Source of the DNA: Corallium rubrum
Lineage: Eukaryota; Cnidaria; Anthozoa; Scleralcyonacea; Coralliidae
Assembly (NCBI GenBank): GCA_964035015.1
Contig: OZ035998.1
Coordinates: 36,832,128 to 36,896,127 of the forward strand
DNA length: 64,000 nucleotides
Direction of reading: 5' to 3'
The translations under genes were made by a program, and so were the position numbers. The notes beneath the pieces were generated by a model. The model saw only the letters and a list, made by a program, of their open reading frames with translations. It did not search any database and had not been told where the DNA came from. Position 1 is the first letter of the stretch. Each line of letters starts with the position of its first letter. Shown here piece by piece: positions 34,011 to 46,584 of this stretch.

Positions 34011-34575
34011 CGTTTTTTGCCACTCATTGCGAAAGAAAGATTTTTTATGTGAAATTATTTGTTTGGTTTTCCCTTCTTATAAACAGTGATTTTTTTGGAG
34101 CTATTCTATTTGTCGTTTAGCGACGGGACTTACGTATACACCGAACGCGTATAACTAAACAATCTATTGCATAGGCCATGGCGATTTGGCGTATGTGTTT
34201 GAATGTGATCGGTGTGTGCCGCTGAGAAGCAAAATACGTGGGGCAACGTACGCACATGTGGACGTGGCCTCGCTCAATTGTTACGTACATGCAGATTTTT
34301 AATACAGTACTGTATATCTACGTTTGTTTTCAAAAGCGTTTATGACCCGTCTGTTTTCTCAGTTTAGAAACGTCCTACGTTCACGTTCGTAAAGAATGAA
34401 AAGGAGACTGGAGTCAAGTATTCTTAAACGTATGCATCTTTTCATAAACGTTTATCAAAACAAAGTAGATATTTTCGAAAACGCCGTTTAAGTCTTTTCG
34501 TGTGGACGACATAAACGTATATATAATTTTCGTTTCCGAACGGCGTAGTGTGCATAAACGTCACATGTGGACGGG

Positions 34576-34995
34576 CAGAGTTGGAAAAATTATTCAACCT
34601 TCCTCCAGATGGGTTTTTAAGTTTATAGATAACCTTCCTCAAAATATATAGCGAGAATTTTGTGTTTTGCAACGTTCATAAATACTGCGTGACTTTTACA
34701 GGTAAGCTTTGGCATACTACAATAGCTACTAACAACTGACCGCTGCTGACTGACAGCCTTCTAACTACCCTCGACTGCTGCGAAGATACAGACATCACAG
34801 CAGACATCAGCGTACATGTCTCACACATGAAACTGCTGCCACTGTCAGTGCTGCAAATCGCTTTTCTACTCGAAGTTGTAACTTTTTCAGATTGCCGAAT
34901 GTGTTGTTTCACGTGTTTTCACTTTAAACCTTCCTCACTAAAGTAAACCTTCCTCCGGGTGGTACCCGGATACCCGCAGCCTTTTTCCAACTCTG
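34576..34995. mobile_element. Non-autonomous hAT element with 8-bp target duplication
   Basis: It begins CAGAGTTGGAAAAA and ends TTTTTCCAACTCTG. The flanks TGGACGGG (34568-34575 and 34996-35003) are identical. It is 420 bp long with inner CCTTCCTCC repeats and no transposase. The superfamily call is firm from termini and duplication length. Confidence 0.92.
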
Positions 34996-35334
34996 TGGAC
35001 GGGACCAAAGAGATAGATTTATACAGCTTTAATTTCGCAAATGCTTAAATATTGGGTTAAACCCCAAGATTATAAGCATGGGTTATTTAAAACCACGGGT
35101 TAATCTTCACGAGAAGCCGGCGTCAATTTATATATAGCTACACCTGATAAATCATACAAAGGTTTGGCTTCATACCTAAACTAAACTCATTTGCGGTATA
35201 ACTTGTGACTGGAAGGAAAAGGTGGGTTATTGATGACATGTCTTAAGACCTAATAAGTAGACAAAAGATTCTTAATTTAATTCTGTTTCCGGATATACAT
35301 ACATACAACATTAATTACTTCTTCCCCAATTTAC

Positions 35335-35636
35335 ATATTGAAATTTTAACATGGCCGAGTCGAAGGCATATTTAATTAAAGACGCTACAGGCAGCCGCCA
35401 TACGACACATATCGGACCACAGATTACAGCTAAGACCTAGGTGTTGGTTTTGCGGAGGGAGGAAAACCAGGGAGCCCGGCGAAACAGGAGAGACCAACTA
35501 AACTCTACTCACATGAGACTCAAGCTCGAGAACAGGGATATTCCCAGACGGTCACCCATCCAAGTATTAACCCAGTCCAGGCTTAACTATTGGTGAGAGG
35601 CACAACGCCCTAACAGCACACGCCAACCGTGTTCCC
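35335..35636 (-). mobile_element. 5S rRNA-derived SINE, copy 2
   Basis: The minus strand has 5S-like boxes AGTTAAGCCTGG, TACTTGGATGGGTGACC and TCTGGGAAT. The body matches copy 1 (CTCCTGTTT, TTCCTCCCTC, GTCGTATGGCGGCTGCCTG). This copy keeps the 5S part best. Confidence 0.85.
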
Positions 35637-36483
35637 AACAATATATATGCAAAAGTATAGAACAACGGAAAGGTGCGTGTTGATCTAGCTCTACCGCCTC
35701 TATTGTGGTTGTAGTTGATTCAATGCGCCATGCAGACGACTTATTAGCCGGATACTTTTGTTCAAGTGTAAACGCAGTCTAATATTAAAGAGGCACATGT
35801 GGCATACGGAGGAAGCCAATTTGCATAAACATCATTTCCAATTGATACCTGATAAACCTATGGCTATGGTTCGACTTTAATTTATTGAAATGAATCGTGA
35901 TTGCGGAGTGACTCGGCAAGGTTCCACAAATAGATTAATCGAGACCTTATTGTGCCATGTCATCTATGATTTAGATATGCCTTTGCTAAAAAGTGTGTCT
36001 TACTGCATGGTCGGGCTACAGACATGATAGCACTGCAAGCATGCCAATTAGGTGAGAGCAGTTCAGAGCTAACAAAGTAGCTCATCAGTAATCAGTTGAT
36101 TCGCTGTTCTTCTAGAAAGAAAAAAATGCACGATGCTTGCTTCGCAGAATGTGTGAGACAGTGTTTGACAAGTGTAACAAATAGTAATTAGATGTCTTGA
36201 CTTCAGGCTTCGGAATAGAAACATTCAAATAATATATAGGCAAGCAACAAACTAAATCGAACTCAAAGTTTATATTACTAGCCAGTAATATGCATGCAAT
36301 TAATAAACATTGTCACGCAACCATAATTTTGTTGCAAATTGAATCAGCATGTTGCAGCCAGTAGAACTGGAGTCTACCTTTTTCAACAAATTTTTTCAAC
36401 TTGCAACAAATCATTGGTGCGTGACAATCTTTAAGGTGGGTGGTAATACGTGCAACAACGCTTTTCTACTTGCAACGCAACAA

Positions 36484-36965
36484 GGGGCCATACACAAAAT
36501 ACGTGACGCTTCGGGTGTGTGTGTGGTGTTTGAACAATAGTCACATAATGTCACAAGGGGGGAGGGGGTATCACAAAGCACTGCCACGTGACGGAGAGGC
36601 TGAAATTAAACAAGCCCATGTTTTAAATGTTAGTGTTGATGAGAATTTATTGTAGAGTTGGCAAGTATATCATTATATCATTTGGCATTAGACGTAGTAA
36701 AACAATGAAGGGGCTGACACTAGATCCTGAAGGCTCAGTCCAAAAAAACTATCTAGATCCGGCACATGCTCTCGAATTACTGCGTATTAGTTTGGTGGTG
36801 GTGGTGGTGGAGGTGGTGGTGGTGGTGGTGGTGGTGATGGGGGGTTGGCTCAGAGTCACGTAATTTTCGATGGGAGGTAATGCCAACCGTCACAGATTGT
36901 CACAGGGAGGTAGGGGGTAGTCAAAAATGGGCAAAAAAAGCGTCACGTATTTTGTGTATGGCCCC
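36484..36965. mobile_element. MITE with GGGGCCATACACAAAATACG ends
   Basis: The left end GGGGCCATACACAAAATACG and right end CGTATTTTGTGTATGGCCCC are perfect complements. Inside lies a (GGT)n run (36796-36833) and GTCACA-rich text near both ends. 482 bp; non-coding. Confidence 0.85.
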
Positions 36966-38377
36966 AGAAAGATGACCTGAAAGGTCAGACAAACGACAAA
37001 TTATACAAATATCCTCACATACAGATAATCAAATGTTGAGTTTTTTTACCAGAACATGTGATAAGTATAAGTACACCAGACCACATTCAAGTGTACCTGA
37101 TGATAATAAGTATTCAAGTTTTTATATAACAAACAACTGCACAGTGCAATAAAATTTATTCAAAAGGCTGCACTGCCATGCACGTATATCTACCAATTAT
37201 CTATTGCATTAACTTGCACGTGGCACAAGGGTACGTGCATTAACTTGCACGTGGCACAATTTAAAAAAGCAGGTAGTTGTTGGTAATTAGAGTTGTACGT
37301 ATACATGTAGTGCATGTGGTACGTTTGCGAGCTTGGTGTGATGTAACAGACTTTTGGTGGACGTTTGTCAAGCTCAATTACTCAGGAAAGATTTCTGAGC
37401 CATTTCTGAGAGGTTGCAAATTCATAATCATATGTGCTCCTAAAGTGGTAGCGTTTGCATATCAGATGTTGTTAAAGTGATATGATAAGTTGTACGTATA
37501 CATATAGTGCATGTATACATGTAGTATGTATGGCTATAATACTCAAGCCAGCCGAAAGACCACCAAAATAAAAGCTTGCCAGCTGTATGGAAAATCGAGA
37601 TGTTGCGCGTCAGACATCGCACCCGTCAGACGTCTCAAGTGCGCTTTCTGGCAACAGCTTGGATCAGTGTAGTAGTAGTATAGCACTATCAAGACCACGT
37701 CGACTGATACGTCTATATTTCTGTTTAAAAAACAATTTTCTATTACGCCGGTAAGCCGACCGTCCACGTAAAAAAATCTCGGAACTTTTTTAAAATCTCT
37801 CTACCTGTGGACGATACGTGAGGCATCAGCTGACTCAACTTAACGGTTTAAGCTTGATTATAGCTTCCCCTAACAATTCTATTTCCCTAACAGTCATTGC
37901 TAAAAATAAGTCAGTGATGCAATCATTCATATATTAGCTTTGCGGGATTCTGCATGACTGGTTACATAATTAATGAGTTTTAAATCTCGTGGCGGCATTT
38001 CAAAATAATTTCGGTTGTTTTATTATAGATAGCGTTGTGGTATCTGGCGTATGTCATATCATGTATATTTTCTCATGTCAATTAAAGTAGAGAAAGGCGT
38101 TAATTTATTTTTTTTTGTACAGGAATAGCAGATTTTCACATTTAATACTTTCTTGTCTGAAGATTATATAGGTGTTCATATTTCGGATATTTTCGTCATA
38201 ACAACAAAATCCATAACTCATAAAGCTGATAAGCAACTTTATGAAGATGGCATATCAAAGTTACTTATAGTCTGTGTTACTTTTAGTTTTTACGCTATTA
38301 CGGTACGGTGGTAGTCCGTCTTGGGATGAGCGTTCCGCAATGCATAACAAAAAAATCATGTGTTTACACTATGAAGC

Positions 38378-38552
38378 TGGATTTCCATTCAGTGCATTTT
38401 GTCGCGCGATCGACTTTTCTCGATCGCTTTCTTTTGAAATGTGTGTATTCAACCAAAGCTAATGAAATGCGTTCCGCTTGACAACCCACAATTCAAAAGA
38501 AAGCGATCGCAAAAAGTCGATCGCGCGATAAAATGCACTGAATGGAAATCCA
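38378..38552. mobile_element. Foldback element with 60-bp arms
   Basis: Arm 38378-38437 (TGGATTTCCATTCAGTGCAT ... CTTTCTTTTGA) and arm 38493-38552 are near-complements. Both carry GCGCGATCGAC and CGATCGC motifs. Confidence 0.85.
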
Positions 38553-39071
38553 CCTTTATGCTACGGTAAATTTACCATAGCGTAGTGATTTGCAGCCAGA
38601 GCCAGTGCTAAGCGTAGTGACTACGCTATGGAAAACCACTCCGGAATAGTGTAAACATAACGAAGAAACGTTGGGATTTCTCAACGGACTAATCGTACCG
38701 CAATAGTGTAAACGGAACACCTTATGGACCACAGTTAACTATCCAGACGCTGTGATTGGTCAGGAAATTTCCCAAGTCTTCTAGAGACATCGGGCGAGGT
38801 TGTTATCGTAACCTGTTCAACATATAAAGCGACTCCTTAGAAGCGGCACAGTAAAAACAGGCAGCTGTATAAATCACTTCAAATAGCAAATCAAAAAAGC
38901 GGACAGGAATATAATTTTCTCTTCAGTTAGATGAGTTGATTTTGTTCTTGGTCATCTAATGAGTCCGAGATTACCCTAGTCTGATCAGTCAGTAACTGCA
39001 TGGTTTGTCTGTTTTTATCAGTTTATGTTGGCGTACACGCTAACCGACCCACTAGCATTAACTTGTAAGCG

Positions 39072-39204
39072 CTAAAGCCTGGTTTCCATAAGATCGTCCC
39101 GATCGCCCCGGTTGCCCAAATCTCTCCAATCAGACTAGAAATATCTCGTGAATCGCCCAATCTGATTGGATGGATTCAGGCAATCTTATGGATACCAGGC
39201 TTAA
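39072..39204. mobile_element. MITE of the AAAGCCTGGTTTCCAT family, copy 2
   Basis: Its ends match 21602-21749, but the inner GATTGG(A/G)-rich segment is in the opposite order. Confidence 0.8.
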
Positions 39205-40118
39205 CTCACTAATGCGTTTTACAGCGAAAACTTATAATAGCGTACTAGGGATGGAATCGAATTGTTAATTGCATTCTAACCAATAAAATATTCTCACTCG
39301 GCGACATACAAGAAAATGCCACCTCGTTCCTAGGGAGTATATAATGCAGTCCCTGGGAAGAAGTTCATTGTAATGGCGGTCCCATTGCTCCCATTGGCGG
39401 TCTCGTTGAAACTATTTGATCACAAAACTATGCATAATTATGTTTCACGAGGAATGTTTAATTAAGAAAAGCAATCAACCAATAAAGATGCAGATTCCAC
39501 CAGCCGATGTCAGGGCCTTTTTCTGCCCTACCAATTTCAAAAAGGCAGAATGATTTGGCATACTAAACTAAATTGCTCTGCCTAAATTGCTAATTCATTA
39601 AACTCAGTATTTCTGGGGACTTTTTCCGCCCGCCCAATTCCAAAAAGGCCCTGGAAACGAGATTGAAGGAAATGGAGAACTCAACAATGTATGGTTGCTT
39701 AGAAATATCACTTTTATATTTCTCGTGTTGAACAGGATATCTTACGAGTGAGAAAATCAAAATAAATTTTATTTTTCCGCGCATCCAAGCATCTATTCTT
39801 TATATATGTATACATCGTTCAATATTATTAAATAGGGTTAAATCAAAGTAACAATAAACTTAGTTTAATTTTAATTGGTTTTTGTATAAATATATTTCTT
39901 ACCTTAGTCGGAACATAATCCATATATTATTGATTTAGCAACATTACTTAACAGGAAGTCAATAAACGGAATAGAAACCAGAAATTCATTATCCGTGATA
40001 TATTTACTTTCAGTTAATAGCCAGTTATATTAGATCCATGATACAGAGTATCCATGACATATAATGTTGTCGTTAAGCCACTGCATGATTACAATACATC
40101 AAAGATATATGCCCTGTA

Positions 40119-40490
40119 AATTAACAACAAGAGGTTAGAACTACACCCGTTGGATAAGTCAAAAAAACTCATACTTCCTGTTATACTAGCTAAAACTTTA
40201 TATGTATCAATAGTTATATCATGCAGTAAAGGTAAGTTTATTAAATTAAGAGAAAGGTTTCCTATGTAGCTACATCACTAACCAATGTGAATCCTAAGTG
40301 AGTGTAATTAACAACAAGAGGTTAGAACTACACCCGTTGGATAAGTCAAAAAAACTCATACTTCCTGTTATACTAGCTAAAACTTTATATGTATCAATAG
40401 TTATATCATGCAGTAAAGGTAAGTTTATTAAATTAAGAGAAAGGTTTCCTATGTAGCTACATCACTAACCAATGTGAATCCTAAGTGAGT
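40119..40490. repeat. Recent 187-bp tandem duplication
   Basis: AATTAACAACAAGAGGTTAG through CCTAAGTGAGT occurs twice (40119-40303, 40306-40490). I see no difference between the copies. Confidence 0.95.
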
Positions 40491-40561
40491 ACTTTTACTA
40501 CGTAAGGCGAGAAAGGAAAATAACATTTTCATTTTAAAATTTATTATTGTCGATTTCAGTT

Positions 40562-40662
40562 CACTTCACTGCACTGCACTGCACTGCACTGCACTGCACT
40601 GCACTGCACTGCACTGCACTGTACTGTACTGTACTGTACTGTACTGTACTGTACTGTACTAA
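40562..40662. repeat. Pentanucleotide array changing from GCACT to GTACT units
   Basis: About 11 units of the CACTG cycle run directly into about 9 units of TACTG. The change is again one C to T. Confidence 0.95.
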
Positions 40663-41040
40663 TTATTTCAGTTTTAAGATTTATATTCTGTATTGTAAAA
40701 GTTACAGACCGCGACCGAGGTTTGATGACCTTTCAGATTCACTTAAGTGTCGCAAACTTCAAAGATCGTAAAGCGCAAGTGGAGAAGTTCATAAGATATA
40801 TAAATCGTAAATCAAAAATTACGATTTTGTTGATTTTCAAATCAGAGGAGACTTTATTGTTTTGAATAAAGTGACCTTAATGGGTCATCGGGGATTTCTA
40901 ATGACATTGTAAGCAGGTTAATGTCTGAATATGCCCTATATATTAGCCCTTATTGTTTGGTTAAGTGATAACAGGTGTGATCATCATTAAACACACAAGA
41001 GTTGTGCACGAAATCTTTACTGCCTATAATTTCTAAAGGT

Positions 41041-41271
41041 CTGGCCAAACGCTTTCAACATTTCATGCAACATCGTTCAACATTGTTGAACGCATGTTGA
41101 ACGAAAATTTGAACATGTTCAAATTTCGTTCAACATCATTCAACACCATTCAACAAAGCGTTCAACATCATTCAACAGGGTGGCCAAACGCTTTCAACAT
41201 GTTGAATCACGGTTGAATTCAACAATGTTGAACGGTGTTGAATGAAATGTTGAAAGCGTTTGGCCAGGCCT
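41041..41271. mobile_element. Foldback element built on GTTCAACAT repeats
   Basis: TGGCCAAACGCTTTCAACAT opens the element, occurs again inside at 41182, and closes it in complement. The interior is a dense mix of TTCAACA and TGTTGAA, giving several possible hairpins. Confidence 0.8.
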
Positions 41272-41321
41272 CTGTGTTGCCCACAGAGCAGACAAAGTAT
41301 ACCGAGCGAGGGGAAAATCAC

Positions 41322-41579
41322 TTCAAAAATCTCGTACACTTTGCCGAAAATTCCGAAAATTCCGAAAATTCAAAAATCCATGAGAATTCTTGAAAATCCA
41401 TAAAATCCTTGGAAACTCCATAAAATTTCTGGAAAATCCATGAAATCCTTTGAAAATCCATAAAATCATTTGAAAATCCATATAAATCATCCAGATAAAT
41501 CCGAAAAAATCCCTAAAAATCCGAAAACTCAATGCGAAAATCCAAGGATTATTGAAAGTTCAAAAATCTCGTACACTTT
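41322..41579. repeat. Degenerate tandem repeat bounded by direct repeats
   Basis: TTCAAAAATCTCGTACACTT occurs at 41322 and 41559. Between them are about ten degenerate units near GAAAATCCATAAAATCCTT. The minus-strand Phe/Met-rich frame (41323-41532) comes from this repeat. Confidence 0.8.
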
Positions 41580-42756
41580 TCAGGGAGTGATTTGCCCAGC
41601 TCGTACCGAGAACCAAAGTTTGAGAGCGACAGGGCGTTTAGTGACGGCAGAACTATAGGGAAACTAAAAGCTCCATGTTGATCGATTAATGACGGCCAAG
41701 AAGTCTTATAAGGTCCAAATAAAGCTGAATTTTAATCGAAATGGCCAGATTTAAAGTTAAAATGGCTTAGATATGAATACTTTTAACGTTTAACCCTTGC
41801 ATGCGTGCATGGCATTCCGAAACATCGCCCCTTAATGAGTAAAATCGTCTGACGTTAGACAGAAAAATGATCTGGAGTCTGAAATAGTTCAACTTTCGTC
41901 GTATACAACGACATCACAAGAAGTTCAGACAATGTCGTTGTGATGTCGTTGTGTGACGCGAGCTAAACTCCTATACCAATTAAATTGTTTAACAGTAACA
42001 GTTGGCCGCATTCGTTATGTAACATTAGTTTGAACTGAAAGACTTGTTAGAACCTGACCGCACCCAAATACCCAGGAGGTATTCTGTATGGGAGGCATCT
42101 AAAAGTCTCAAGCAGGCAAAAAATTCGGCATACACATTATTTGAATCACAAAGAGTCTTACTTTTATATAAATTAAGATTGTTAAATAATTGTTGTACTG
42201 CCGAAGCACTCGTAAAGAGGTCTTTTATATATAAGCAAAGTTGGCTCACTGCACTGATGTTACCGCACGCAATCTTCACGGGCGCTGTTGTAACAATATT
42301 GGCACTTGCAATGCACTTTATCAGTATTATACTAGCACAGCTTTTGTCAGCGTATCTTAGTCGGGTACACACACTCACATATATCATGCAACCAGCATCG
42401 ATATATATCACAACTAAAAGTTTTAATTAAAAGGGTGATGACCATTGCCGTTCCCGATTAGTATACTGATACATGAACCCACTAGAGTCGACCAAAAGAT
42501 TAGACACTGAAATAAAGTTGATGATGATTTAATTGAGAAAGCTATTGCATGTGTACCGCGTAGTTTTCGAAAACAGTTTTGAACTTTTCCGTGGAAATCA
42601 GCCTCCAAACATGCATCTAATCACGATCCCAAGAAGCTGACAAAAATCTCAGATTTGTGTCACAAAGACGTTCTTACTTACAGGATATATAGCATGTAAA
42701 AAAGTTAAAAAGTTGGTGTACCGTCAAAATACTTGATTAAACCATACAGTAACACA

Positions 42757-42860
42757 AATTAAAGGCAACGTGTCACAATGACGCAAACTCAGTTGAAAAA
42801 CTTCATGGACAAATTCAAGTTCACACGATTAAAACTATGATGAATATCACACAAGTCAGT
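42757..42860 (-). mobile_element. Interspersed repeat family B, partial copy 2
   Basis: The minus strand matches the end of 26953-27216: ATGACGCAAACT, ACAAATTCAAGTTCACACGA and ATTAAAACTATG appear on the plus strand in the expected order. Confidence 0.65.
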
Positions 42861-42883
42861 AGAATTAAATAGGGAAAATATGG

Positions 42884-43035
42884 TGTTGATTTTGTGGAGG
42901 AAGGAACACCGGAGAACGTTGTAAAAACCCTCGAGTCACAAGAGAGAACCAAAAACTCTGCTAATGTGGTCAAACCATCCGTGTACTAACCCCATTCGAC
43001 CGAGTTTAAGTTTAATAGCGCGCTAACAGCTTATA
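42884..43035 (-). mobile_element. 5S rRNA-derived SINE, diverged copy 3
   Basis: The minus strand has GGTTAGTACACGGATGG (5S-like) and the body phrase TTCCTCCACAAAATCAACACC shared with the other copies. Box C is lost. Confidence 0.65.
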
Positions 43036-43069
43036 TTATGCCATGCATAGCCCAGAGTAACACACATTA

Positions 43070-43980
43070 TTAGACTGCATGGTTATAAATAATAAGGTAT
43101 TTATCTTCAAGTGTTTACGTTTAACAAATCTAACAGTAACCCTATGGTCTTGTTATTGTGAAAAAACACATGTAATAATGAATATTGTACTTCGAAATGG
43201 GAACAAGATAATATATAGTTGTTCTTTTAGTAAGGTATTTACTTTCAAGTGTTTACGTTTAACAAATCTATGACCTATATAGTGAAATAAAAGTAGTGTG
43301 CTGCGTAGGCAGTGTAGAAACAACAATCAAAATATATATAGTAAGGTTTGATATACTGTCGAAACGGAGAACGTAGGAGTCTAACGTTTCGAGCGAAGGC
43401 CATTCGTCAGAGAGAAACGAACTATGCGTTCGCTGTTTCGGCAGTATATCAAACCTTAATACAAACAAACAAACACATGCAATATTATATTTCAAAATAT
43501 AAACAGGGTAATTGTTCTTTTAGAAATGTTTATACGTATATGATCCATATAGCTTGTATATGATCCATAGCTCTAGTACATACAGTCTGGTTAGGTTTAT
43601 AATGCATGTAATATTGTATTAATGTAAACAAGATAATTGTCCTATATAATAGGAAACTCTATAGTACAAGATAATTGTCCTATATATCTATAGTCTTGTT
43701 ATTGCGAACAAACATGCATGTAATATTGTACTTCGACATGTAAACAAGATAATCGTTCTTTTAGAAAGTATTTACCTTCAGTGTTTACGTCTGAGGCAAA
43801 TCTGACAGTCTTGTATCATGCACGTATATAATCTTGTATTTAGAAAAGTCTAGTCCTGTTATTGCGAACACAAACACATGTAATATTGTATTTAAAAATG
43901 TAAATAACATAACTGTTCTTTTACTGAAAGGTTCTTTTACCTCCAAGTGCATGTATACGTCTATAGTAAATATATATCTA
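43070..43980. repeat. Satellite-like tandem repeat of roughly 130-160 bp
   Basis: The phrase AAGTATTTAC(C/T)TTCAAGTGTTTACG recurs near 43097, 43231, 43768 and 43930. GTCTTGTTATTG(T/C)GAA and ACATGTAATATTGTA(C/T)TT come between. The array is interrupted by a Penelope-like fragment. Confidence 0.75.
43286..43460 (-). mobile_element. Penelope-like terminal fragment with hammerhead-like core
   Basis: It shares 138 bp with 7458-7595, including CTGACGA...CGAAACGTTAG on the minus strand. The right side (43430-43458) is an inverted copy of GGTTTGATATACTG(T/C)CGAAAC, which makes a terminal hairpin. Confidence 0.65.
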
Positions 43981-44377
43981 AGACCCCGTTTACACGATGC
44001 CGGTACAATTTGAAAACGGAACAAAAATAACATGAAATGTTACATGCTGTATTTGCATACCGGCATGATTTTGTTCCGTTTTCAAATTGTACTGGTACAA
44101 TTTGAAAATGACGGATTAGCATGTCACTATTCTCTTCCAATGAGAATTCAGAAGACTGATCCGAATACTGTGGTCATATATATCGTGAACTGTTACGGCA
44201 TGGGCGTTTACACGATACCGGTTAGTGTTCCATTTTCATTTCATGCCGTCAAGGAACCCGTCTTCATTTTTTGCCGTTTTCATGTCATTTTTGTGCCGGT
44301 ATCGTGTAAACGCAAGGCCTAAACGGCATGATTTTGTTCCGTTTTCAAATTGTACTGGCATCGTGTAAACGGGGTCT
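43980..44377. mobile_element. MITE with about 45-bp terminal inverted repeats
   Basis: AGACCCCGTTTACACGATGC opens and its complement closes the element. Complementarity continues through CGGTACAATTTGAAAACGGA and ACAAAA. 398 bp; non-coding. Confidence 0.85.
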
Positions 44378-44927
44378 AAGCCCTAGGTAAAACCAGTCAA
44401 ACGCCGAACTTTTCACGTGCCGAATCTAATGCAAATCGGCATAAACAAAGGGTTTAGCTCATTAAATTCGGCGTGTTTACACGAGGCTGGCCCGAACTCA
44501 AGCCGGACTGACTTTAGGTCGGTTGTAATGTTTTTACTGTAGATCGTTTGCATGAGTCCGACCTGAATTTTACATTTCAGTTTTTGTTTACATGAGGCCG
44601 GCCTTGAAACTATGGTATATTGGCTTCGTTTCGCTCTTACTTCAAGATAAAAAAGATGAAACACTTTATGTACCTTTGATAGTAAAATATGTCTTTACAA
44701 AGCCTTGAAGTATGTTAGTTGACGATTTCGAACTGTATAACTATTTGCTTGTATTTTCCTTCTGTTTCCTAGCGTCTTGTTTTACGGCTTTTCCAAATCC
44801 CCCGTCCCCCGGTCTTCCGGTGATCTTACTACTCATAAGCCCGCAAAGAGTACTGGACAGGGAGTAGTAAGACTGGTGGATCTGGCTTCAAAATTCTGAC
44901 TGCTGGACAGAAGGAATATATATGTAC

Positions 44928-44935
<8 letters not shown>

Positions 44936-44981
<46 letters not shown>
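44936..44981. repeat. (TA)n microsatellite
   Basis: An uninterrupted TA run, preceded by a short ATATGTACATATACAT palindrome. Confidence 0.95.
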
Positions 44982-44988
<7 letters not shown>

Positions 44989-45091
44989 GAAGTATAGTTA
45001 CCTTAACTTCATGCTTTATGCTTCATGCTTTATATTTTGCTCTATCTATATGGTATTGAGCACTCTAACATTTCGTGAACCAAAACTCACT

Positions 45092-45092
<1 letters not shown>

Positions 45093-45160
<68 letters not shown>
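45093..45160. repeat. (TA)n microsatellite
   Basis: An uninterrupted TA run. The Tyr-Ile frame here is an artefact. Confidence 0.95.
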
Positions 45161-45162
<2 letters not shown>

Positions 45163-45392
45163 AAGCGATAAAGGTACGTTTCATGGCAGCCTGTTCGTTG
45201 CCACCCCTTCGCTGAGATAGAAAGCTTTCGGCCAAGACGCGACAAAAGACATGCACGCAAATGAACTACAGTAGACTTTCTTTACAATTCTAATGAGAAG
45301 TTTATCTCTTGCGGAATACTTATCTAAGATTCATGACCTATAAAGATTGGCATTGTGCAACGGTATAATCACGTCACCTATCTTCAAAGATA

Positions 45393-45470
45393 GGAACATT
45401 TCAGGACATCCTTATTCCGACCTCAACTGTAGAACATTTCAGGACACCCTTATTCCAACCTCAACTGCAA
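45393..45470. repeat. 39-bp tandem duplication
   Basis: GAACATTTCAGGACA(T/C)CCTT with ATTCC(G/A)ACCTCAACTG occurs at 45393 and 45432. A diverged third version is at about 45720. Confidence 0.85.
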
Positions 45471-46193
45471 AATTAAATTCTGAAAGAAATTTTAAGTCAC
45501 AAATATTTTTAGTCACAAGACGCGATATGAGGCATTCACACGACAAATAATCTAGATTTGCAAATCTGATCTAACCGAAAGTTTATCTCCTGTATACCAA
45601 ATATATATAGGTGCTTTTACTAGTGTTCAGCTCATATTCCTCGTGAATTCATATGAAAGGTGGTTTTCTGACGTTTTGCCGAAGCCTGTTGGCCCTGTTC
45701 GTTGGCCATGTTCGAAGATAGGAACTTTTGTTACATCCCATTCCAACCTAAACTTTACAATTATAATGTTCTGGGGTTTCGCCAGAGAGGATGTCGCAAC
45801 ATTTTTTGGTTAGTTAGACGCGTCAAGGGCGGGAAATGCGTGTCAACGTGCGTATATCGGAAACTCGTCATCGTGATCGGAAACTCATCAAAGCAAAATT
45901 CCATTGCTGATTCTGAAGCAACATCTTTCCTGTCCGTGCAGCGTCGGCTATAACCTTTTATAAACCTGTACAAACTTGGGAGGAAGGCTTACGGCGTCGG
46001 GCTGGACTTAAAGCTTAAAAACTGAGAATCAATATAACGGAAAGTGAAACTATATGCAAATGCAAATAGGAATACAGTAGTCTTTGGCAGGCTCCTCAGT
46101 ATATATAGTTCTATTTTGGCCTGCGCATGTTTTATTTCAGACGAGTCGGCTCCCGCCAGGGAAGTCGTCTCGCCTGAAAGCCATGCATGAAAG

Positions 46194-46584
46194 CTAAGGC
46201 CAGTTTTATACGGCGTGCTTTTCATGTGCCGAATCTAATAGTAATTTGGGACGGCTCAAATCTATTTAGCACGGCAGTCAATTTATACGGCGAACCAAAT
46301 GAGTCGCACCAAATACCGTTTCGTGTTCCTGTGAACCTAATATAGAAAATATATTTTTATAATTTATACATTAGATACGGTACATGAGAAGTTCGCCGTC
46401 TAAATCGATCTAAACCAACGTCGCACCAAATGCATTAAGTACGACCAATTCAGTCGAACTTAATCAAAAGGTCGAACCAAATAAAAATTGCCGTATCTAT
46501 TTGATTTAGACGCCGTGCTTATCATGTACCTAATCTCTCGTATTTGGTTCGGCACATGAAAAGCACGCCGTCTAAAACAGGCCT
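46194..46584. mobile_element. MITE with GGCGTGCTTTTCATGTGCCG ends
   Basis: Terminal inverted repeats GGCGTGCTTTTCATGTGCCG (left) and CGGCACATGAAAAGCACGCC (right). Similar words occur near 29740-29845 and 44405-44475. Confidence 0.8.
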
